Assembly: GCF_000003605.2 (NCBI RefSeq)
Contig: NW_003130355.1
Location: forward strand, 571,126 to 592,357
Length of the DNA: 21,232 nucleotides
Direction of reading: 5' to 3'
Origin: Saccoglossus kowalevskii
Taxonomy: Eukaryota; Hemichordata; Enteropneusta; Harrimaniidae
Below the pieces are notes generated by a model that had not been told where the DNA came from, searched no databases, and was given only the letters and a program-made list of their open reading frames with translations. The translations under genes and the position numbers were made by a program. Positions 7,797 through 19,972 of this stretch are shown piece after piece (the stretch's first letter is position 1; every line of letters starts with the position of its first letter).

Positions 7797-8362
7797 CGTT
7801 TTCGCTATATATCTTAGTGTCCAATGAGGAAGCGAACCACCAATCTCGGAGACCCCAGGGCCATGATGTGTACGACGTAGCTGTAGTTGATCCTCCTGCG
7901 CCGCATCCAATACGAAACGTGGTTAGAAGTCGTGAAAACGAGCCCATTCACTTCGCTCAAGGAAAACCGCTGTCAAGTTCAAGGACTGTTGATCCCCGCG
8001 GTCAAAATGATACGAAGAATATTTCTTCTCCCAACAACACATTCAATAAAGTCCGAGATGGAAATGAAATTTTTGAGAAATCATCTCAACCTAAAATCAA
8101 CTTCAAAAGCATTGATGACATGAAGGCTGCAATGTTAGAGACAAATCACCGGCAACACATACGAAATTTGGACAAGTTTCCAACACGACCTTCTGACGGT
8201 GTCGTGATTGTCGTACAGGCTCACCAAAGACACGAATATCTTCAGTACTTAGTGAACTCGATGAGAACAGTGCCTGAAATTAACGAAGTGTTGCTGGTAA
8301 TTAGTCTTGACTGGTACAGTGACGAAATGAATGCTATAGTGGACAATATTGATTTCTGTCAG
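7745..8362 (+). CDS. mgat2: MGAT2 (alpha-1,6-mannosyl-glycoprotein 2-beta-N-acetylglucosaminyltransferase), first coding exon
   Basis: MGAT2 is a Golgi type II membrane enzyme that transfers GlcNAc from UDP-GlcNAc in beta-1,2 linkage to the alpha-1,6 mannose arm, a step needed for complex N-glycans. The exon encodes 206 residues of a protein that is about 450 long in vertebrates. It has a short basic cytosolic tail (1-8), one hydrophobic anchor (about 9-25), a low-complexity stem with three N-glycosylation sequons (Asn88, Asn92, Asn97), and the start of the catalytic domain: IRNLDK (139-144), VVQAHQRHEYLQYLVNSM (156-173), INEVLLVIS (179-187), NIDFCQ (201-206). This aligns with vertebrate LRNVDK and VVQVHNRPEYLRLLLDSL. 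The start follows an in-frame TGA at 7736. The donor is CAG|GTAAGC, phase 0. The catalytic EDHYL-type region must be in later exons, which I do not find. It is divergent from PGM3. Confidence 0.94.
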
Positions 8363-8479
8363 GTAAGCCAATTTTGAAATACATTTTTGACTTGAAAATA
8401 AATGTTATAATGCAGTTTTGATGGAGAAAAGATCATCCTGTCTACATCTTTTGGTGTGAAATTTTAAAACGCAAACATG

Positions 8480-8535
8480 TTTTTATTTATTTGTTAGTTT
8501 GTTTGTCTATTTATTTATTTCTTTATTTACTTACT
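8480..8535. repeat. TTTA/TTTG-rich simple repeat
   Basis: This is an imperfect run of TTTATTTATTTG and related tetranucleotides just inside MGAT2 intron 1. Confidence 0.8.
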
Positions 8536-8963
8536 CTTGCTTATGATAAACATTTTTCTGTAATGTTGTAAAATGGGTCTTGTTGATGGATATTATTTTA
8601 GTTTGTGATTGTCTTTTGGGATTTTGGTCAGATTTTCAGCACAAACAATTTCCAATCAGTATTTTAGGGTGTTTAGTTTGAAAGGATGAAATTTTGTGAA
8701 ACTTTTTTTACTCACAAAATTACATGATTTCTCTTGAATTAAGAAATTTGATAAAATTGTCTTTCGCCAAATTGAAGACATTTTCATAGATTCTTGAGCC
8801 AAAAGTTGACAGCGAAGTTATGAAAGTAGTTTTAATTGGTTTACCGTAATCTTTACTGATATGACCATTCATTAAATTGAAATTTATTAGTACTTTGCAT
8901 TGTTGATCTGTGCAACAGTGTGTCTGTGTTGCAGTGTGTTCTTTCTACTTTCACATTTAGCGT

Positions 8964-9137
8964 AAAATCTGTATTAGAAGCCGCATCCCTAATAGAAGTC
9001 ACATCCATTCTTTTTGAATAATTTAGAACCAAATATTCACCATTTCTCATATGTGTAGATGCTCTAATAGAAGCCGCATTTCCTCTATTGCATTGTACCA
9101 TTTTAATAGAAGCCGTGGTTTCTAATACAGATTTTAC
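8964..9137. mobile_element. MITE-like element with 18-bp perfect terminal inverted repeats
   Basis: GTAAAATCTGTATTAGAA at 8964-8981 is the exact reverse complement of 9120-9137. Inside are subterminal direct repeats TAATAGAAGCCGCAT and variants near 8975, 8992, 9065 and 9104. TACCGTAATC near 8843 and the outer bases TACTGTAAAATC (read inward from about 9143) suggest the original element may have been longer. No transposase is present and I cannot define a target-site duplication. Confidence 0.65.
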
Positions 9138-9403
9138 AGTACACATGACCTTAAACATAAAAACTATAACAAGTCTAATCCAACTAATGAGAATTTCCAT
9201 CGTTTCGATATAGCATACGTATCGATGAATACCACTTTTTATATTAGAAATGGATTTATTATACTGGATCATTAAATTTTTTATTATTTTGACCATAAAC
9301 AGACATGTTCTTGTCCTCAGTAAAAATCACAATACCCTTGTGGCAACAAGTGGCGAATTACTGCTACATAACTTTCCGTCATTCCAGATTTGATCTGCTT
9401 AAT

Positions 9404-9406
<3 letters not shown>

Positions 9407-9436
<30 letters not shown>
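9407..9436. repeat. AT dinucleotide microsatellite
   Basis: This is about 15 AT units followed by a short ACACAC tail. Confidence 0.97.
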
Positions 9437-9444
<8 letters not shown>

Positions 9445-9649
9445 CTAATAGAGCAGTTTTAAATATTCATATTTGCTTGTAACTATTAACTATGAAAAGA
9501 TGTATGGCACAGTTTTCTGTTCTCATTGAATTTAAAATACCTTTGAGTTATTTTTGAGCAATAGGAAATCTACTTTACTTTAATTTAAAATTAAAATTTA
9601 CTTTAATTAAAATTCATTGTCATTCAGTGTTTTCCCAACACGTGTGCCA

Positions 9650-10130
9650 GAGATACATCAATGCTGCCTGTAAATCATTCGTTTCCTCCACTCTGGTGAG
9701 GGACTATGGTGTTTAGAGTAGGAATAGTGAACTACTACTGAACTATGAAATTTACGATGCTGTGACCCACTGCAAACTGAACCGCTACCATCGTGATCCG
9801 TTTGAGGCATGCATCCAGTATAATTGAAGCTATTCTAAATCTGTATTCAATGCAACATACAATGATGCTGTTGTAGTTGCTGGTAGTGATTTGTAGCATT
9901 CACAACTGAGGCTTCAATTGCCTCCATGCCCTGGAGTATTCCTAAACTCTTCAAACACATTTTGCTATAAAAATGGGAGCCATCTCAACTTCGAAGTTCA
10001 AGCCCTCTGCCACATTCAACTGTGCGTATGTTTTCTGCAGAATTTCCTCCAGTAAATGAGTTTGTAATTTTTTAACAACTGATGACGATGAGAGTTGACA
10101 TGCTTTACAAAAATTGTTGCTTTCAATACA
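9650..10130 (-). pseudogene. Possible decayed coding patch, unrecognised
   Basis: This patch is richer in GC than its surroundings. On the minus strand one frame is open over about 55 codons (about 9965-10130) and contains LLEEILQKTYAQLNVAEGL and FEVEMAPIFIAKC. After a frame change it continues with LGILQGMEAIEASVVNATN, and further interrupted frames follow. There is no ATG-led gene, no clear splice sites and no family I recognise. It may be a fossil transposon or simply non-coding DNA. Confidence 0.2.
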
Positions 10131-10219
10131 TCATTATCATCATAATCTTCATCAGCCATGTAAATCACTATATGACAATTGTCCTCTGCATGTATGCTGA
10201 ATGCATGCATGTGATTCAT

Positions 10220-11850
10220 ACTTGTACATGTGGATTAGCAGACACGGAGAGAGATTACAATATTAACAAAGAGTTTTAGCTTTACATGTATAGTTCATCA
10301 GATGTGCTTGTGAAAGAGAAAATATGGTGCATGTAGACATTATTATGCAATAGATTAGATTACTGTCTTCAATGACATTTATAATTGGTATTCAACCTCT
10401 CAGTGTGGAGTCTACTCTTGTATGCTCCATACAGTATTTCTACAAACTGGCTTTCTTTTATTTCTGTTATTATAAGATGTGCTGAAAAGAATCTGAGAAA
10501 AAAAAAATTTTAGAATTGTTTAGGCACGCTTTTTTTTCATTCTATTCCACTCAATACTTAGAACATACAAAGACGTTCACAGAGGGATGACTATTGAACT
10601 GAGCAGTTTTTCAGACACAGTGAAACTAATTGTTATGCGCTAAACATTGTACTAATGTTTACCTCTCTATGTATGTGTACTGGAGCTAGGAATTCTATCC
10701 TATACTACGTACAGTTGATTAAAAGAAATTCAACCTAATGAGGTGTGGCAAATCTATTCTGGACATCATATTGCAAATGTTATATTGCAGATATTTTGGG
10801 TGTATAAAATTTGAACATAACCATAGGCTGTAAAGAGTCTGGTGTAAATTTCACTAAGTTAGTCAAATACTAGTACCAGTACACGTCATTTCCTCTTATT
10901 TTCAAATCATATAATGAAGTCATATAGAAATAATTGCTACGTTCACACGACAGCATTTTATTGGAGCCCTAATCTTTATCATAATTATTCTGTGTGGTTG
11001 TTCCTGTTATACGATTTTGTGATAAAATTACACAAATATATAATTTACTATATTCACTGTGTAACTAGCATTACATGTAAAATATTAAACAGCAGTATCC
11101 AGTCAACATTCATGAAGTTTCAAATTATTTTATTATTACTCTGCACAAAAACTGATTACCAATATTCCCAGCCATTAAGACTTTCCACTATACCTAGCCC
11201 ATATGCAAATCTAATTTAATACATCGAATAACAGTTTAATTAGACTTTAATTAAATGTAACTTTTGTATTTTGACTCTCTCCAGCAGGTCAGGTAGTATC
11301 AGAGCAGCACTTTAGTATAATTGAGTATGGATATGTGTGTACCTAGGACTTTCAATAAATTTGTATATTGTACCTAACGTGATATTTTACATTATGCCTT
11401 TACGCTTTGAATGCCAGTCACTTTTCACAAAATAAAAATATTTTTTTCCAATTTTTTTTTTTTTACCAATTTTAAGCAAATCCTTTAACAAAAAAAAGGA
11501 ATTAAAAAAAAAACAATTTATGGAAAGTACATAATAATTAGTCAATTTGTAGTTCCACCAAAGAATTTTCCGATACCATGTAACATAAAACATCTGTCAA
11601 TAGACCTAATTTTTCAGAAAAAAAATATGTTTTTAAACTGATTAACTCTGTTAATATGCCAGTAAAATACATATTCAATTAATCTAAATTACAATTGTCC
11701 TTTCAATGCGTTCACTTCACAAAATTCATAAATTTGTACTTGTTTCTTTTCTTGCCTTTTTACACGAATAATGAAATTTTCAATCCTTAAAATGTATTTG
11801 TTTCGTATTAATCTGGAAATTAATTGAAACACTGAAGTTAACTTATTATT
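10220..11850. other. Intronic stretch with no gene seen
   Basis: This is AT-rich intronic sequence with homopolymer A and T runs near 10500, 11440-11465 and 11490-11515. I see no coding segment, RNA gene or clear repeat. Confidence 0.6.
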
Positions 11851-14655
11851 TGCCAGCTTTTTTCACAATTTTGAAGCCATCAAGAAATTGTGTTTATTAC
11901 AGAAGGAATTTTTCATTATTACAAAATTACTACCTGACTCATAATATTAAACATTATTTGTCTTTTGCGAACTACTGCATTTACAGTCTAGTAGGATTTA
12001 GATTTCAATGGAATACAAGAAGACAATTAAGCAGTGCACACAGACATATCAATTATCCTGCCATGACCACAAGACATGGGCCTTTCAAACTGAAACATAA
12101 CAAACATTCTTCAGTCCATTATGCCTGTATATTGGAGAATCACACTGAGCACATACAGCACAGTTTATATTGTCCATGGTGTTTATTTGAGAAGCTTCTA
12201 TATTGATATCTGATCCTATGTGACCCCCATGGCGATCAGCATCTCCATAGTGGATGATTGCAAACACAATTGTGTGTGCTTTTTAAAAGCTGCTTTGAAA
12301 ACTCTCTAAATCCACCTTATGATTGCTCTGAATGAACTTCAACTGATTGGTGTTGCATCTAGCTTAGTGCTGATGTCATTAAAATCTGACTAAAAGATAC
12401 AGTCAAGTACTAGTAATGAGTCTAGTACAAATCTTTTCAGAACAATCTTCATTATGTCAAAGTGCTATGATTTGAAAGCTTTCTTTCTAAATGGGTTAGG
12501 TACTGAAATCGTCAGTGTTATCTACTTGGTGTTGAAATGTGCCGGTATGTAAAGTGTACACAAAAAGATGTCTACATCTACATGTACATGTTCAGTATGT
12601 GTGTGCAAAGATTCCAACTGCCATCCCTTCTATTTCATATGGTAAACCGTTAATCTGTTCCAAACTTTTCACCACCAGTTCCCTCTTTTCATCACAAATT
12701 GTCCCATTTATAGTCTGCACATTCCCTCAGAAGATTGGGACAAAAATGGCCAAATTATTTGGGTAAAAATGGAAAATTATGTCTGTTGGCCTCAAAATTA
12801 AGGTTCATTTCTAGAAATATTGAAAAAATATAAGAAAAAAGTGCAGAAAAATTTGGACAAGAAAATCTGGTGGTTAAAAGGTTAAGACAACATTTGACAT
12901 TTTATTTTTCTATCATGGTGTACATTTCTGTCGCATACATATTTGTTCAATTTGGATCTCACTTGATACATGGATTATGCTATTAATGTATGGCTTCGGA
13001 TAACATTTGTTTCATTGCCAGTAATTATAACACTAGACTCGCCCTGCTGTGGCAGCAGATTTTGATTCCTTTACGTACTTTGTGATTGTGCTCATCACAG
13101 TACATGTATTTCCACACATGCATGTACATATACATCATATGTTGCATGGGACTCATGCATGGGACTCATGTTGTGTTGTGACTGGCGTTTTAGTACCTAA
13201 TTAACAATGCATCAGAGCATTTTTTTTATGGAACTGATGTGAACATTTAGAACTACATATGTTTCTCTATTCTAAATGATAGTGAATTTGATACACCAGA
13301 AAATACTAGAATGTGCATGTGACCTTTTAGGGTTATGCATAGGACCTATTTTGATCTTGTGTAATTATGTTGCTGTTGAACTGGGTTATCAATGTCAACG
13401 TGTCTGTCAGCAGTCATTTATCAAGATTTCAATATTTAAAAAATGTTTGGACCAAAAATATGGGTTTCATCTTCTTACATATTTAATCACATACATGTAC
13501 TGCAGTATATTCATACATGTAGTTATACTGGTACATGTAAGATGGCTGAATAATAGTAATGTTGACAGCAAAGCTATTTTCACTTGTGATGCAATGATGC
13601 AATGTATCCATGCAGTATTTCAATTCGCTTTGCTTGTGACATTACGGCCACTGGATACACCACATCGCTTAAAAAAAATAATTCCCATACCCAACGAACA
13701 TCAGCTATCACATTCTGCCATAGTGCGGGACGTGTAAAACGCAAAGTTTGTTTAAACAAAATTTGAACACCACAGAGCATCATTTTTCTCTTTGAAAAGA
13801 GATGTCACCAGCTGCGGAAACAGATTTCTATCATCGCTAAACTGTACCATGATGGTTTTTTTTGTTGTCATACATTTTTGATAACCGGATAAAGCATTTT
13901 TTAGTGCGCCTGATTTGTTGATTCCTATGCTTCCAGATACACATTTTACCAGGATTCTGATGCATTGTATATTGACTTTTAATATTAAGAAATTTATTGA
14001 TTGTGGAACTCTAATGTCATGTTACACTGTAAAATAAGAATGGCCATTACTTACTGTACTACAATAGTTGAATGGAATAATGTACAAATGTATGCACTAA
14101 ACTGTAATTATTTTTATGTGACCTAAAAACGATGCAATGAAACCAGTCCCATCATATAAATTATTTGGTAATTAAAGACTTTAAGTTACTGTCATTTACA
14201 TTATATGGAGCACTGTGAACTGAAAAGCAATTAAACTCATCCTAAATTCCACAATACTAAATGCACTTAATCTAGATTAGCTCTCTGTATACCATTCTTA
14301 CTTTGCGTGGATTTGTACACTTTGTGACTGTTTTTGCTGTACTAGTAATGCATGTGATTTCCAAAATAACATAATAATGTGTCTCTGGTCAAAATAAGTT
14401 ATATATTAATGGTTCTGGTTTATGAGCTCTTCTAATAAAGAAAAGACATTATTTTTTTTTCAGATTATGATTCAGGTATGGCCTAAAACTGAAGATTACG
14501 GTGTCTAATCACCAAAATAAGTTTAAGGTCATTGTTTAGGGTCATTTCACCTTATTTTAGGATTTCAGAATTATGTTGGATAAAATTTCTCAGAACTATA
14601 CAAAACCTGATGTTGCCACCTCTTACACAGATCTTACAAAGTAGAATTGCAACTT
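11851..14655. other. Intronic stretch with only doubtful open frames
   Basis: It contains a 118-codon plus-strand frame at 11850-12206 overlapped by a 60-codon minus-strand frame (12085-12267), and a 153-codon plus-strand frame at 13276-13737. None resembles a known family, and the last runs through several TACATGTA repeats. A 13-bp direct duplication CATGGGACTCATG lies near 13145-13170. Nothing else is recognised. Confidence 0.5.
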
Positions 14656-14657
14656 CA

Positions 14658-15105
14658 AGGAGTTGAATTCAAATTTTACACTACTGAGCATGTTACTGCA
14701 CAAATATGCAATGCATTATGGGAGAGAACATCAAATTTTACACACTTGAGCATGTTACCGCACGTACATGTAGTGCATTATGGGAGAGAACTACAAATTT
14801 TACACTACTGAGCATGCTACTGCACATATATGCAATGCATTATGGGAGAGAACTTCAAATTTTACACAACTGAGCATGTTACCGCACATACATGTAGTGC
14901 ATTATGGGAGAGAACTACAAATTTTACACTACTGAGCATGCTACTGCACATATATGCAATGCATTATGGGAGAGAACTTCAAATTTTACACAACTGAGCA
15001 TGTTACCGCACATACATGTAGTGCATTATGGGAGAGAACTACAAATTTTACACAACTGAGCATGCTACTGCACATATATGCAATGCATTATGGGAGAGAA
15101 ATTCC
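14658..15105. repeat. 62-bp tandem array with alternating unit types (124-bp dimer)
   Basis: GCATTATGGGAGAGAA recurs at 14713, 14775, 14837, 14899, 14961, 15023 and 15085, exactly 62 bp apart. Two types alternate: one with TATGCAAT before the core (14713, 14837, 14961, 15085) and one with TACATGTAGT (14775, 14899, 15023). The strict alternation shows that the array grew as a 124-bp dimer. The rest of the unit is AAATTTTACAC then TGAGCATG and RCTGCACA/ACCGCACA. Confidence 0.97.
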
Positions 15106-17149
15106 ATTGTGTATAATGGGAATTTATTACCATTACCGTACAATCGCTCACTATTAAATGTAAATGTTTTGAAATCTTAAAACTTTATTAGGATCCATTT
15201 CAATAATATTTTTATTATTTCCATCTCATGTCACCAAAGAAAATATTGAGATACATGTATGAAGAAATAATGTCATCATATCCATCAAGTGCCAAGCTTT
15301 TCTATGACATTTTGGACTCTTGTTTCTCGAAAAATAGTCCAGTGACCTCAATTTTGTTTTTTAATTTCAGTATCCTAATGGCATGAACCCATAATAATGA
15401 AAACATGAAGATAACAATTAATCTTCAATTCAGCGTGAATCTCCTCAAAGTAGTGACATCAAGAGATCTAAATTTACTTTTTTGCTCTGCTGTCGACTTA
15501 GTTGAATAAGCTGTTCTTAATACTGATAGTCAGATGCATGGGTTTCATACTCACTATTAACCATTATACATTTGTTACAATATCAATTCTATAATTTTCC
15601 AATTTTGAAGAATATTTTTGGTAAAAATTGTTAATCAACTTCAGTACTCTGGATATGATGGCTTCCATGTAGTGAATCTAAAAATTGCAGATTGATGTGT
15701 CTCTATCAGATTTGTGTCAAATTTTGGCACCATTTGAAAAATGAAAGTGCATAATTTATCCAATATTTTTTTTTTTTAAATTATGAACAAGTTATTATAT
15801 GGGATATTATGCTCATTTGGTCCAAAATTAACAAAAGAATTTTAAAAAAATACACTATAATTTACAAAATGTTGTATCATCAATTTTTTTTGGGGGGGTG
15901 TTTGCAAAGGATTATTACGCTTTTCGTAAATCTCTATCTCGTACATCAAATTCATGCCTTTAGTTCACAAGACTTATTTCTTACACATTGCGAATTGTAC
16001 ATCACTAACTGCAGAGCTATATCAGCTAACTGGCTGCTTGTTTTTATTTAAATTATACATGTATATTTTGTGAGCAAACACTACGGCAATCTGGATATTG
16101 TCATCTCTCAGTAGACTTTAACACCTTTAAAACTGTCATGATTTAATTGATATTATAATAAATGGTCTTTGGAAGGCAGCACAGACCGTGTCAAAAGCTA
16201 GTCTGTTGCACAACCCACAGCTGTCAATACATCACATTTGTAATTGACATCAGCCAGAAGATAATACCATATTTGGTCTATTAGTAGCACATGCTTTACC
16301 AAAAAAACTGAGGTATTATTATGTTTAAAATAAGTAATGATTAGTTTACTAATGTAATTTTAGGTTTATACACCAGATCTTGCCTTTTAATAGAAACGAT
16401 CACTTCCAATCAATTGGCCAAGCAAATTATTCCTCTGAGGCTAAAAACATCCCTCTCAATATTGCCATGGTGATGTATTCTGGAATTCTTCACTGTTGAA
16501 AGATTCAGTGATTTTCCCCAACTTGCACAATTCATGGTAAATATGTCTCCTGTGAAATTAAAGCTGATTATAGCATTTCATTATATGTAATATGTGGTGG
16601 GACTTAATGCATGAATGAATAGATAAATTGTTATCTTAGGCCATAAAGAAGGTTTTTGCATCTCATCATTACACGTCATCGCAGGTTTTAGTTGGAAACC
16701 TGGGCCTCACACATTTTTTGTTTGCGTCTGAGGATATACTAAGGAAGAATTTCTTGTTGATATATTTCAGACATACATGTATCAATAAAAGACATTTATG
16801 AATGATCTTTAATAGAAAACAGATGCCATTACTGACACCATTCTCTTTAAGTATCCTTTGATTTGAACATTTGAGTGCCGAAATCAAATTATGAAGCTAT
16901 TCACAAATTAAACCACCTATTTTTTTCTCACCTCAATTTTGATGAAGATCTGTAGGCAAAAAAAATTATAATGTTCATTTGGTTCAAAATTCTTGAAAAA
17001 AAGTTTAAAAAAAATTGTGGTATTTAGGATAAATAAATTACTGTACTTGACATGTAGTTCACTTGTCAAACTTCACAACTTCAAAATTCACTGAAATTTC
17101 TCTGTGATTGTAACATACAGTTATAGGGTATTCATACAGGTAATACAGT
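15106..17149. other. Intronic stretch with no gene seen
   Basis: This is AT-rich, with a T8G7 run at about 15884-15898. The open frames here are short and lack any protein resemblance. I see no other structure. Confidence 0.6.
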
Positions 17150-17662
17150 TTTTTGCATACAATGTTTTTTCTTCAGTGAATATTATTGTCATTTTTGTTG
17201 GCAAAAATGGCATTATTGACTTTTTAAAACTACCAGCCAAACTACTTTAATAGTAACTGGTAATTAAACCATTGTATGTAGGTACCTTGCGTGGACCTGT
17301 ATCAAATTTGTTCATTTAAAGATGGTATTTTAAATTCTTTATTTTTAACAGATATTTTTACATTCACTGTCAACTTTGTCAAACAGAGCCAATCATATTA
17401 CTGATTTTATATTAGCATCCATTGGTGTCAGCATAAACTTTTCACTGTTTTGACTTCTTCTTGAAAACTGCAAGTCTGATTGTTTATTTCAGGATATCTT
17501 CAATTCTCTAATTCTGATGATTATTTTGTCATTTTTGGTAAAAAGTGATATTTTCGACTTTTTTTCCGAAAACTGCTTTGATATTATTTAAATGTATATA
17601 TATATTAGGTACCTCCAGTGAGCCTCTCACAGATTTGTTCATTTTGTGATGATACATGGGCA
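17150..17662 (-). repeat. Dispersed repeat, copy III: about three diverged units
   Basis: On the minus strand this reads ATCATCACAAAATGAACAAA, GGTACCT, GAAAATATCACTTTTTACC, AAAATGACAAAATAATCA and GAATTAGAGAATTGAAGATA, the same order as the left-hand copies. Older units continue to about 17150. It is in MGAT2 intron 1, antisense to the gene. Confidence 0.8.
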
Positions 17663-19972
17663 TTGTATCTTCGAATCTGTCGAAGTTTTCCTATGATAAA
17701 AATAGATGAAAAACTGTACATTGTACATGATTGACAAAACCTGTCACACTTTTATAACACGCCAACAAAGGACAAGGTAACCAGAGATTTATAACATTCA
17801 TTATACATGTGTGTACAAAATGTATAACCACTAATAAATTATTGATAAAAATAATATAAACACTCATAAAGTAAATATTAAGTAATGTATTCTCTGTCTA
17901 TTTAATTTAACCACGTTTGAATCAAAGTTTTATCTCTTTGTACCTACAGTTGTAGCATATCTAACATATATATCGTATATGCCATCTCTGTTCTCTGATA
18001 ATAATGGGATTTTATTAATCAATTGCAAACGTGACTCATCATCCAGATGAACAATGCCAGTTACCGTAATAGGTGAATCTCATCACTGAGCCGCACACGT
18101 ATAAATTTGTATGTCGTTATTTAATGTTACCCAGGTTGGCTGATTAAACATAACTCTTACTGTAAGAGGATCAATTGTGCGGTACAAATTTTTGTATTTA
18201 TCAATGGGTTATTTAGTTACAGGCAATACTATAAGAGCATCAGAAATTAATAGTCTATTAAAAGTGTTATGGGATCAAATAAAGTTGTCATTTGTTGTTA
18301 AAATAATACAAGTTTCCATATTGAAATAGAACAATTTTTGACATTGTCCCAAGTAAGATTGACTGCTCTCACATAGACATTGCTGTGTTTGGTCAAGTAC
18401 ATGTATGTGCACTCCTGTGACTGATGTTAACCTTTTAATACAATAAATGTAAATGGGGGAAGGAGTGTATACAGATAATGAATTTAATTTTTGGCTCGAA
18501 AACATCATTTTCTTGTTTATAGTCAGTTTCAGTTTTTTATTGACTCTCAAGTGAGTGCCATGGGGGAGTTACGATCGTTTACATGTACTGAATGACTAAA
18601 TCTTCAGCAATCATGTGATTTGATGCCAATAATTATTCCATACAATGAATTCCAAGTTGGCACTCACCGTACATGTATCGTGATGTTATCAAAGACTTAT
18701 CAGTAACGGCAATCGTGAAATAGTCCCTGTGTACAGTGTACTCTTTGAGTGACAGTAATGGAAATCAAAAAGCTGTCTGCGTGTGCAATGTACCCTGGAA
18801 AGTATTATTATACTGTGATTGAATACATCATATGAATTTCTTAGTGCTCGTTCGGACACTATCTGAAAACGAGGACTTATTGAAACAATGATTGACCTCT
18901 GTGCATTACATTCAAATGTCATATATACAAAATGTGCATCATATATAATATTATACATATACACATCAATTTGTTTCACAATCTGATTCAAGATGGGCAA
19001 TAGAGCAAATACAGTATGGTACTCCTATTCATTTGGATTTTTAATAGTAAAATTGTTCTTAATAGTACTTGCTGAATATTTTGTGTTAGGTATCGAAGTT
19101 ACTATCTAACCATATGTTGGGAAAAAGCTAGTGGTCATTCCAACGATTCTGGATTTTTTATATACATATATCTCACTGTTTTCTGTATGTAGCAAATGAC
19201 TGACTTACCTACAAATGTACAAGTAGTACCTGCGTTAACTCGGGAGAATATTAATCTTGTGATATTGTGTTACAGTAGTATTTATGAGTTTGCTTTGTAA
19301 AAAAAGACCAAAAAACAAATGAGACTGTATGGAAGTCTAAGTTTGCTTCCAAAAAAAATGTTTGCAGAAGGGCAGTACAGTGAGAGTATTGACTGATACA
19401 AATGTGTACTGTGTCTGAGTGCATACTTACTACTAACCTATCAAAAAATAATATAAGACAGATTTTGATGATTTTTGCTGTATATATTCACAACCATTTT
19501 CAATCAAGAAAATACATTTTATGAACTTTCCCCATCCTGAATATAAGATAATAACAAAATGTGACTATTATGATTAGAATGCATCAAATGTAATTATAGT
19601 TTTAAAATATTGACAAAATATTTCTCATATTGCAGTTACTTTCATGTACATTGTAAGCTGATACATGTACATGTATGAATCACCGTAGAATGTTTGTTTC
19701 TATATTGATTTACATTAAACTGGCAAATAAAACACGTTATGTGACATGGTTTACATATGTCACTCTTGAAATGAATGAATGGTATTAAAATTATCAGAAA
19801 TGTTATTTAAAGTACAAGTGTATTAATTTACCAAAAAAAATTGCTAAACAACAGCCACTTTTCAAGAAAATAACCACCATTATCATAACTGCCATAGATA
19901 AAGCCCAGGTCAGTGAAAACATAGAATCACATTCCCAATCAATCTATAGCACACAGCAATTCATTTACCGGT
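17663..19972. other. Intronic stretch with no gene seen
   Basis: This is AT-rich DNA with scattered TACATGTA palindromes (near 18400, 18577, 18669, 19646 and 19664). The minus-strand frames at 18275-18550 and 18689-19000 have no family resemblance and no supporting splice or start context. Confidence 0.6.

Noticed and set aside
7887-8123. Second plus-strand frame and the opposite-strand frame inside MGAT2 exon 1
   Set aside because: They overlap the MGAT2 frame, which has clear family similarity.
8912-8934. Small hairpin GCAACA...TGTTGC with CAGTGTGT duplication
   Set aside because: Arms of only 6 bp; not distinguishable from chance.
11850-12267. Overlapping frames of 118 codons (plus) and 60 codons (minus, with a protein-like stretch HYGDADRHGGHIGSD)
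   Set aside because: No family resemblance, no splice or start support, and opposite-strand overlap. Could be revisited if a transcript exists.
14658-15105. Regularly spaced repeats considered as a CRISPR array
   Set aside because: Units are contiguous tandem repeats without unique spacers, in a eukaryotic intron.
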